Assembly (NCBI GenBank): GCA_910589415.1
Contig: OU342638.1
Coordinates: 36,739,579-36,803,578 of the forward strand
Origin: Malachius bipustulatus
Taxonomy: Eukaryota > Arthropoda > Insecta > Coleoptera > Melyridae
DNA: 64,000 nucleotides
Reading direction: 5' to 3'
The translations under genes were made by a program, and so were the position numbers. Below are positions 36,401-46,200 of the stretch, in pieces (the stretch's first letter is position 1; every line of letters starts with the position of its first letter). Below the pieces are notes generated by a model that worked only from the letters and a program-made list of their open reading frames with translations, was not told where the DNA came from and did no database searches.

Positions 36401-38661
36401 ATGAAACCAGAGTTTAATGGAAATTTGAAGGCACGGTGATTGAGCCGTGAGGCACTCCATGGGAAAAAATAGTCGAGAAACCCTCAATCTGGCATTTTTG
36501 CGTTCTTATAACGTAAAAGCACTTATTATGGAGCAATTTATTTATTTGTAATGAAAAATGTGAATTAACCGGTTACAATTTCGATCCCCGAGGCATCCCG
36601 AGGAGGTGATACGAGAAAAATCCCCATCTCAGCTTTTTTTCCTAATCTGCCTTCATCAGCGATCTCTGCTGTTTCCTTCAGCCTTAAAAATTCAGTCTAC
36701 GGAACATTTTCTAATGAAACCAGAGTTTAATGGAAATTTGAAGGCACGGTGATTGAGCCGTGAGGCACTCCATGGGAAAAAATACTCGAGAAACCCTCAA
36801 TCTGATATTTTTGCGTTCTTATAACGTAAAAGCACTTGTTATGGAGCAATTTATTTATTTGTAATGAAAAATGTGAATTTAACGGTTACGATTTCGATCC
36901 CCGAGGCATCCCGAGGAGGTGCTACGAGAAAAATCCCCATCTCAGCTTTTTTCTTTCTAGTCTGCGTTCATCAGCGATCTCTGCTGCTTCGTTCAGCCTT
37001 AAAAATTCAGCCTACGGAACATTTTCTAATGAAACCAGAGTTTAATGGAAATTTGAAGGCACGGTGATTGAGCCGTGAGGCACTCCATGGGAAAAAATAC
37101 TCGAGAAACCCTCAATCTGATATTTTTGCGTTCTTATAACGTAAAAGCACTTGTTATGGAGCAATTTATTTATTTGTAATGAAAAATGTGAATTTAACGG
37201 TTACGATTTCGATCCCCGAGGCATCCCGAGGAGGTGATACGAAAAAAATCCCCATCTCAGCTTTTTTTCCTAATCTGCCTTCATCAGCGATCTCTGCTGC
37301 TTCGTTCAGCCTTAAAAATTCAGTCTACGGAACATTTTCTAATGAAACCAGAGTTTGATGGAAATTTGAAGGCACGGTGAGTGAGCCGTGAGGCACTCCA
37401 TCGGAAAAAATACTGGAGAAACCCTCAATCTGACATTTTTGCGTTCTTATAACGTAAAAGCACTTGTTATGGAGCAATTTGTTTATTTGTAATGAAAAAT
37501 TGTGAATTTAACGGTTACGATTTCGATCCCCGAGGCATCCCGAGGAGGTGTTACGAGAAAAAATCCCCATCTCAGCTTTTTTTCCTAATCTGCCTTCATC
37601 AGCGATCTCTGCTGCTTCGTTCAGCCTTAAAAATTCAGTCTACGGAACATTTTCTAATGAAACTAGAGTTTAATGGAAATTTGAAGGCACGGTGATTGAG
37701 CCGTGAGGCACTCCATGGGAAAAAATACTCGAGAAACCCTCAATCTGGCATTTTTGCGTTCTTATAACGTAAAAGCACTTATTATGGAGCAATTTATTTA
37801 TTTGTAATGAAAAATGTGAATTTAACGGTTACGATTTCGATCCCCGAGGCATCCCGAGGAGGTGATACGAAAAAAATCCCCATCTCAGCTTTTTTTCCTA
37901 ATCTGCCTTCATCAGCGATCTCTGCTGCTTCGTTCAGCCTTAAAAATTCAGTCTACGGAACATTTTCTAATGAAACCAGAGTTTAATGGAAATTTGAAGG
38001 CACGGTGATTGAGCCGTGAGGCACTCCATGGGAAAAAATACTCGAGAAACCCTCAATCTGGCATTTTTGCGTTCTTATAACGTAAAAGCACTTATTATGG
38101 AGCAATTTATTTATTTGTAATGAAAAATGTGAATTAACCGGTTACGATTTCGATTCTCGAGGCATCCCGAGGAGGTGATACGAGAAAAAATCCCCATTTC
38201 AGCTTTTTGCTTTCTAATCTGCCTTCATCAGCGGTATCTGCTGTTTCCTTCAGCCTTAAAAATTCAACCGAAACATTTTTCAATTAGATCAAAGTATAAT
38301 GGAAATTTGAAGGCACGGTGATTGAGCCGTGAGGCACTCCATGGGAAAAAATACTCGAGAAACCCTCAATCTGATATTTTTGCGTTCTTATAACGTAAAA
38401 GCACTTGTTATGGAGCAATTTATTTATTTGTAATGAAAAATGTGAATTTAACGGTTACGATTTCGATCCCCGAGGCATCCCGAGGAGGTGCTACGAGAAA
38501 AATCCCCATCTCAGCTTTTTTATTTCTAGTCTGCCTTCATCAGCGATCTCTGCTGCTTCGTTCAGCCTTAAAAATTCAGCCTACGATACATTTTCTAATG
38601 AAACCAGAGTTTAATGGAAATTTGAAGGCACGGTGATTGAGCCGTGAGGCACTCCATGGAG
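33404..38661 (+). repeat. Satellite array, about 17 monomers of ~314 bp with 5-mer higher-order repeat
   Basis: The phrase GAGCCGTGAGGCACTCCAT recurs 17 times from 33613 to 38639, mean spacing 314 bp. Each monomer has a second related box, CCGAGGCATCCCGAGG, about 145-170 bp away, so the monomer looks like an ancient dimer of ~157-bp halves. Type A monomers carry TATTTCTAGTCTGCCTT and type B carry TTTCCTAATCTGCCTT. From 35295 onward the order is A-B-B-B-B, and landmarks recur exactly 1569 bp apart (35295, 36864, 38433; also 35923, 37492). The first four monomers are all type A. The 67-69 codon open frames in each monomer are not genes. Confidence 0.95.
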
Positions 38662-39124
38662 AGTATAGCGCGAGTTCTGTTGTTCTTTTTATAGTCACAA
38701 TAAGTAAGAGCACTTATTTGAAAGAGATTCTAACCTCTGCGCCAAAAAAGCTATTCCTAGCCTAGCTATAGAACATTGAGGTACCCTTGGAAAAGCTACG
38801 TAGATAAACATAGAAAAAGGTTCAAATTTACGACGCCATCTTCATTAACACAAATAAAATGTAAATTTTCATAAAGAAAAAAGTAGAAAGTTGTTAATTT
38901 CAAGCCCCGGTCATCGAACCTTGAGGTACTCCAAAAGGAACAGCCAAGCAAAAAAATCTTAATATCTTCTTCTTAATATTTCTTCCTCATAAACGCACTC
39001 ATTGAAGAAAAATACAATTCTTATTACCTAAAATACATTAAATAATAAATTTCAAGCCCCAATTATTGAACCTTGAGGTACTCTAACTTGAACGCTTAAA
39101 ACAAGTTGAACAATTGGACAAAAA
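38662..39124 (+). repeat. Diverged box-bearing repeats beside L2hgdh
   Basis: Box copies near 38776, 38918 and 39070 are about 145-150 bp apart. The last two share the phrase ATTTCAAGCCCC, a few bases, then GAACCTTGAGGTACTC. The rest of the sequence does not resemble the 314-bp monomer. The 3' end of the L2hgdh transcript must lie here. Confidence 0.65.
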
Positions 39125-42100
39125 CTAAGAAAGAGCGCCAGCGGGAAACTTCTCCACGACCATTTCGGCCAAAGCCAGGCAACTGGTGGCGCCGGGGCTC
39201 GGCACGAATTTACAATTGACGATCCTCTTCTCGATCCCCTCGCCCTCGAAAACGTCGATCATGTAATCCTTGACGAAGCGTCCCTCGTCGTCGACAGCCT
39301 GCGCTTGGACGGCAGAAGGTCCGCACACCACGTCGTTATCTCCAAGAAACGGCACGATCCTGCTCAACTCCCTGGCCTGGAGATTATTGCAGACGGTCTT
39401 CGAGAATTGTCTCAGGCATTCGCTCCCGTTTCTGACCGTCATTTTCCTGAAACCGCCGTAAGCGAGCAAGTCTCTGACGTAGGGTAAATCGACCATTGTG
39501 GGAGCGTAGCCTTCCCTGGACACTGCGGGGACTGCGCTTGGTCCTACGAGAATGTTCCCGTCCATCGTGGGACTTAAATGGGGGCCCAGGAACGGTAAGT
39601 TCGGGATCGAATAGATGTTCGTGTTGATTATGTTCCTCTTCTTGGGGGTTAACTTTTTATACTCGACCAGGAAGGAGATGATTTTGAAGTTTCCAGAGGG
39701 AGAGTTTAACTCTGTTAACTCGTCCGAGTGCAACCCTCCAGATTTGATTAGATATTTCGCCGAGACGTGGTCCTTGGCGCTGTTTATGATAATCGGGTAA
39801 TCCACGTCCATCGATCTCTCGATCGTCTCCACTTTATAATTAAACCGAATCTCGCCTCGATTCTTCCGGAAGTCTCTCGACAGATTTATGGTGAACAGTT
39901 CCCAGTCCACGTTGCCCGTATCGGGACACCACAGCGCCTTTTTCCCGGAGCAGTTCGGCTCGATTTTCTTGATCTCCCCCTCGTTTTCCAAGAGGGACAC
40001 ATTTCCCAGGTCGCACTGCAAGGCCCTTTTGTACACCTCGTGTAAATTGGTCACCTCTTTGTCGGTAGCAGCCACGACCAATTTTCCGCATTTCTTATAG
40101 GGGATGTTTTTCCGGTCGCAATAGTTGTAGGCCAATTTTTGACCCTCGATACACAGCTTTGCTTTCAATGTGCCTGCAATCGCCGATTTAATTAATTTTT
40201 GATTAATTTTTCTATAATTTACAGAGCATTAATTATTGTTACAAGTCTACCGGTAATAGTTGAAATTACCCATACTTGCCGCGGTAGGAGTCGGTAAATG
40301 TTATTAAAAACTGGTCACTTCTAGGCAAAATTAAACAAAAAACTATTTGAAAATCGAATGTTCAAAAAATGTTACAATTACCGATATTTACCGGTATTTG
40401 TTCGAGGTGTATCGGTGAAAAATAGTCCTAATCCTCTTATAGGTACACCCAAAAAAATGGTTTTAAATTATTAAGTTATAGAAATAAAAAAGTGGAAATT
40501 ACCGATACTTACCGCGGTAAGAGTTGGTAAATGTTATTAAAAACTGATCAATTCTAGTCAAAATTAAACAAAAAACTATTTGAAAATCGAATGTTCAAAA
40601 AATGTTACAATTACCGATATTTACCGGTATTTGTTCGAGGTAAGTATCGGTGAAAAATAGTCCTAATCCTCTTATAGGTACACCCAAAAAAATGGTTTTA
40701 AATTATCAAGTTATAGAAATAAAAAAGTGGAAATTACCGATACTTACCGCGGTAAGAGTTGGTAAATGTTATTAAAAACTGATCAATTCTAGTCAAAATT
40801 AAACAAAAAACTATTTGAAAATGAATGTTCAAAAAATGTTACAATTACCGATATTTACCGGTATTTGTTCGAGGTAAGTATCGGTGATAAATAGTCCAAA
40901 TCCTCTTATAGGTACACCCAAAAAAATGGTTTTAAATTATTAAGTTATAGAGATAAAAAAGTGGAAATTACCGATACTTACCGCGGTAAGAGTTGGTAAA
41001 TGTTATTAAAAACTGATCAATTCTAGTCAAAATTAAACAAAAAACTATTTGAAAATCTAATTTTCAAAAAATGTTACAATTACCGATATTTACCGGTATT
41101 TGTTCGAGGTAAGTATCGGTAAAAAATACTCTTAATACTCGTATTGGCAAACCCAAATAAGTAGTTTTATGAAATAAATAAGTGGAAATTACCTAAATTT
41201 ACAGCGGTAAGAGTCGGTAAATGTGATTAATAACTGCTAAGAAACTGTGGAATATTAAATTAAGATATTTGAAAACCAAAATTGAGAACAAAAATTACAA
41301 TTTCCTATTCATATTTACCGATATTTGTTCGCTTTACCGTGGTAAGTATCGGTAAAACATATTTGAAAACTATTAGAATATTCGGAGATATGGAATAAAA
41401 GTGACTGTACCTATATGAAATTAGTGCATTTTAAAAAGTTTATATTACCGATACTTACCGATATTGTTAATACTTATCGAGGTGAGAATCAGCTAGTTAT
41501 GCTTATCCAAGAAAAATATTTAATACTCGGAGATATTATGATATCAAAGCGTCTGCTGATTTAATTATAATATGTTAAAAAGTTGAAATTACCGATATTT
41601 ACCGATATTTATTACATTTACCGCGGTAGGTTATCATTCCAAAATGTTTTTATAACAAGGTAAACGAAACAAAAAATATTTTAGTCCTTAGTTTTGATAA
41701 AAATTCTATCAATTCCCGACATTTACCGGTATTTACCAGGATAAGTACCGGTAAAGCGATAGTATCTGTATTTTTGAAAACTGTTTGTATACTCGAAGAA
41801 ATAGAATATAACTGTTTTATGATAAAACTATTAGAAAAAAATGAGAATCGCCGGTATTCGTGAATATTTACCGCGGTAAGTTTCGGTAAATAATGAGAAA
41901 AATGTTTGTAAACTCAGATCTTAAATTTAAAGACCTTCCTACTCATAAAAATTAAGCAAGTAACTTTGAATAAAATTATTAGCTGATATTTACCGGTATT
42001 TGTTCATTAATTTAACTTCGGTAAGTATCGGTAAGTTTAGCTAAAGAACTGGATTCGGATATGAGTATATGGAATAGAACAACAACTGATTTTAAAATAA

Positions 42101-42876
42101 AATTTAGGTCAAAAGTTGTAATTACCGGAATTTAACAGTATTTACCGGTACTATAGCCTTATTATAATTATTATTAATTATTATAATTAACGGAATTTTT
42201 CCGGATATTGACGGGAAATTTGTCTTCTTACTGCCATAAATGTCAAAAAATTGTGTCTAACTAGTTTTTGTAAAGTTAAAGAACTAGAACTGGCACAAGT
42301 AGATTTAATTGAAATTTTGAAATTATCGATCTTTATCAGGATTAATCTTATTTGTCGTGGTAAGTACCGGTAAAAGAGTTTAAATACTGAGAAAATAATT
42401 AAATAAAATTACATTTCAGAAAATTTGTGATTACCGGTATTTACCGGTAAAAAATATATTTCCCTCCATTAATTAAAAAATTTTTCTTGGGCTACGTCGA
42501 CTATGACAGTTCCATAAATAAAATGGTTTTTAATGATCTAATATCATCCCTTTTTCAGTAAATTAACAATCAATTTTATCCCTCTCATCAGAAGTTCGTT
42601 ATAACCGAGCTTGGCTGTATTTTTTTCAAGAGCTAAAAGACCAAATTTAATATTTCTCTCACCGGGTTCGTAATAGATCCCTGAATGTACGACGCCGCTA
42701 TTATGACTGCTCTGATGCTTCCCGAGACTCTTCTCCTTTTCCAGGATCACGACCGACGATCCGGGATATTTTTCCTTGATTGCTCGGGCGATCGACGTCC
42801 CAATTATACCTCCACCAACCACCGCTACGTCGTACTTGATCGGCGACTTGGTCGCGACGAGGGCAGTTTGCAACAT
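39125..42876 (-). CDS. L2hgdh: L-2-hydroxyglutarate dehydrogenase, mitochondrial
   Basis: FAD-dependent enzyme that oxidises the toxic by-product L-2-hydroxyglutarate to 2-oxoglutarate at the mitochondrial inner membrane. Two coding exons, 42876-42663 and 40173-39125, with a GTGAGA donor and TTGCAG acceptor in phase 1, give 420 residues. The N-terminal FAD dinucleotide motif VVGGGIIG (residues 19-26) is followed by the family signature QSSHNSGVVHSGIYYEPGT. Exon 2 continues LKAKLCIEG, CGKLVVA, FLGPHLSPTMDG and the C-terminal PSPGATSCLA. It is slightly shorter than the ~460-residue human protein. Only about 15 residues precede the FAD motif, so the mitochondrial presequence is short, or a further 5' exon exists. 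I chose the ATG at 42876; an in-frame TTG lies two codons upstream. The 2.5-kb intron is satellite DNA. Confidence 0.93.
40190..42460. repeat. Palindromic TACCGGTA/TACCGCGGTA satellite in the L2hgdh intron
   Basis: Units of ~235 bp, clearest with starts near 40491, 40726 and 40960, then increasingly diverged to about 42460. Each unit has two imperfect palindromes: one centred on TTACCGCGGTAA with flanking ACCGATAC and GTTGGTAA, the other on TTTACCGGTATT followed by GTAAGTATCGGT. The palindromes stay recognisable where the spacers have decayed. Confidence 0.9.
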
Positions 42877-43213
42877 TTTCAAGTTTCTCGATAATAATTA
42901 ATTAATCTTAATTCTGACGTACCTGTCATGTCAATTTTTTGCCCATAGATGCACAGCGCGAGAAAAGGAGGGAGGGAGAAGCCTGCCCGATTATTGTAAT
43001 AATAATTTATACAGGGCAGAGCTAAGCCACGCCTGTTTCAGCGCCTGAAACGCGAGCATCAACGACTCGCGTCGATCTTACTTAAGTCAAATAAGGGAGA
43101 TATTTAATCTCCATATCATCTAAAAATAATCAGTCGCGAAGCGCAAGTGTGAATGTAAACAAACGAGGCTCCGCTCGAATCCTAGCGATCTTTTTTTCTT
43201 TTTTTTCCTCGAG
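42877..43213. promoter_or_regulatory. Shared divergent promoter region, L2hgdh / GLIS gene
   Basis: The two start codons face away from each other across 337 bp, so 5' leaders and core promoters of both genes must fit here unless upstream exons exist. The interval is AT-rich with a GC-richer centre containing TTTCAGCGCCTGAAA (43036-43050), a 15-base inverted repeat. No convincing TATA element is assigned. Confidence 0.55.
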
Positions 43214-46200
43214 ATGCCGGAAAACGAGCTCGAGCAACCAGAAATGTTCAACTACACGCAGCAAGAGTTACTCGAGCGCTTCAACCTCGCCTTCTACGAG
43301 GCCCAAAATTTACCCAAAGAGTTCGACGACGCGAGCAACTTCACCGTCGGACTCTTCGACGACGTGAACATCTTGCCGGATCCGGATTTCGAATTGTTCC
43401 AGCCGCTGCCCGATTTTTCCGAATCGGCGAAAAGCTCCTCGACCTTCGACACCGAGACCTACACCAGCTCCGATTTTTCCTCCTACGACGACGATTTCCA
43501 GGACATAACCCCGGCGAACTTCGAGCAGGAAGTCCAGGGCCAAAGGAACGGCTTCTACGTCCCTCCGCCGGTCTCCGCCGCCGAAGAGAAACACGACCTG
43601 TTCGACGACATCGACTGGTCGGACATCGATCTGGAGGACACGATTTCCGAGAACTCGTTCGATTTCGACAATCTGACCAGAGATTTCGAGGAGGAGACGC
43701 CTCTGCCGCCGATTTCGACCATCAAGAGCAACTTCGAGTTCAACAATTTCATCCGGAACGCTTCTTCTTGCGATTTCGACGCTTACAATGATCAGGTGAG
43801 ATTTTTTTTACATTACCGGTTATAACGAAATTGGCTATAACGAACTTCTAAAGAGATTAAATTTTCTTATAAGAGCTCGTAATAATTTCTCAGTAGTTGG
43901 TTCGCTTAATTTGGAGGTCCTAATATGAGGGCAAAAGGTTGTTCGTTATAACCGAATTATCGTTATAAGCGAATTATGATCCGCTGACCTAAAATAATGA
44001 GTAGATTATAGAGAAAATTCGAGTGTAGATTCCTTGATGAATTTCAAAGAGAAGGGGGCTAGGGGGGATGGTTTTCTTTGTTTTTTTTTTTTATAAAAAA
44101 CTTCAAAAGGGTAGTATTGTTCTCCCTCTTGCAATAGAGCGGGGGGGAATAAAATTATGATATATTTGAGGCTTTTTGGAGCTTCTTGACTGTCAAATTT
44201 TATTTTTTCAAGTCTTTTCGAAAAAATGTGAATTTTTTATTATATCATAACGGGTAAAACAGTGGGGGGGTTGAAAAAATATTTTTAAAGGAATCACCTC
44301 TTGAATTTTCTGCACTGATTAATGAAACACTCTTGACTATAATTGCAATTAAATTAAAACAATTAAATAAAAGCTATTTGAAAACCGAATTTCCAAAAAA
44401 AAACACCATTTCCGATTTTTACCGGTATTGTCTAGTTTTACCGCGGTAAGTGTCAATAAAATATGCTTCAAAACTGTTCAAATACTCGAAGACGTTGAAT
44501 AAAAATGGCTTCAAATCGAATTAATATGTTTTAAGAAGTTGAAATTACCGATATTTACCGATATTAATCAAATTTACCGCGACAAGAGTACCGACAAAGT
44601 GAAAAGTGATTAAAACCTGATAGTAGGTACCAGGAAATGTTGAAAACAAAAGCTATTTGAAAACCAAATTTAAAAAAAAAAAAAACATTTCCCATTTTTA
44701 CCGGTATTGGTTAGTTTTACCGCGGTAAGTGTCAATAAAATATGCTTCAAAACTGTTCAAATACTCGAAGACGTTGAATAAAAATGGCTTCAAATCGAAT
44801 TAATATGTTTTAAGAAGTTGAAATTACCGATATTTACCGATATTAATCAAATTTACCGCGGTAAGAGTTGTGAAAAGTGACTGAAAACTGATGATAGGTA
44901 CCAGGAAAATTTTAAAAATAAAAGCTTTTTGAAAACTGAATTTCCAAAAAAAAACACAATTTCCGATTTTTACCGGTAATGTTTAGTTTTACCGCGGTAA
45001 GTGTCAATAAGATATGCTTCAAAACTGTTCAAATACTCAAAGACATGGAATAAAAATGTGTTCAAATGCAATTAATATATTTTAAGAAGTTGAAATTACC
45101 GATATTTACCGATATTAATCATATTTACCGCGGTAAGAGTCGTGAAAAGTGATTAAAACCTGATAGTAGGTATCAAGAAATGTTAAAAACAAAAGCTATT
45201 TGAAAACTGAATTTATAAAAAAAGTTACGATTACCGATATTTACCGGTACCTTTACGCTATAGCACGTAGTTTTGGTAGGTGTGCTTCAAAAGTTCAAAA
45301 CTATTTGAATATATTAAATGCAAAAATTAATGTTTTCCAAACATTCAATTTCATCCCTCGGTAGATCCTTCAAAACCGATCAAAAAAATAGTTCGTTATA
45401 GCCGAATGGTCGTTATAACCGAAACAAAACTGTAACCTTTTAACCTGGGTAACCATCATGGGTTACGAAAAAAATATAACTTCTTAGCAATTTAAACTTG
45501 ATTGAAAGAAAAATTGTACGTCATTCCCGAATTTTCGCTATATCCGATATTTCTCCATGACAAACCGGAATTTTAACGGGCTTACTTATTCCAGTCATTA
45601 TTCTAGTTAAGGTGCGCTCATATCTCAAAATTTTTATTGAAGCCGAGTTTAAGAACCCTGTTATAAATAATAGCAGCCAACGTTATAACCGAAATTTCGT
45701 TACATCCGTTCTAATCGGAATAAGTTAAAATTTTGACGCGCTCACATTATAGAATAATAATTACAGATCTAGTTATCAAGTCTTAACGTGTCCATATCTC
45801 TAAAAGAGAATACTTTTACATTTTTGAAATTCTCACGGTCGCTTCAACTTTAGAATAAATTTTGAGAAAAAATTGAATTACAATCATAGAAAAAATAGTA
45901 TAAAGAAAAATTAAATAAAGTTACCGATAAGTGGAAAAAATTACCGGTAAAAGCAATAATTACCGGTAAAACCAAACCAATCAACCAATTTCCTGATTTC
46001 GATCATTTTTTCACAGAACACAACGAACGAATACGGTCACCTTCTCAACCACCAGAATTTCCAACCGGAACCGATCGAGTTCGCCGAAAACAACGAGGAC
46101 GTCAAGACGGAAAACGAGAGCTACGAAAAATACGAAAACTACGAAATCTCGACGAGCCTCACCGAAAACCAGATGATCCTGACGCAGAACGACGCGCTGA

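Noticed and set aside
33391..38636. Plus-strand 65-77 codon open frames repeated through the 314-bp array.
   Set aside because: They are one monomer translated in two frames. Frame length and sequence vary with small indels, as expected for non-coding satellite.
28615..39085. The 17-bp box can be read as G-V-P-Q-G-S-I, the reverse transcriptase signature of non-LTR retrotransposons.
   Set aside because: No other RT motif or long frame lies around any copy. Many copies read G-V-P-H or other residues, and the frame is broken on both sides. A retrotransposon origin of the box stays possible but is not supported here.
42544..42662. Extension of the first L2hgdh open frame past GIYYEPG.
   Set aside because: The codon after GIYYEPG abuts a GTGAGA donor, and the family sequence continues in the exon at 40173. 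The extension matches nothing in the family.
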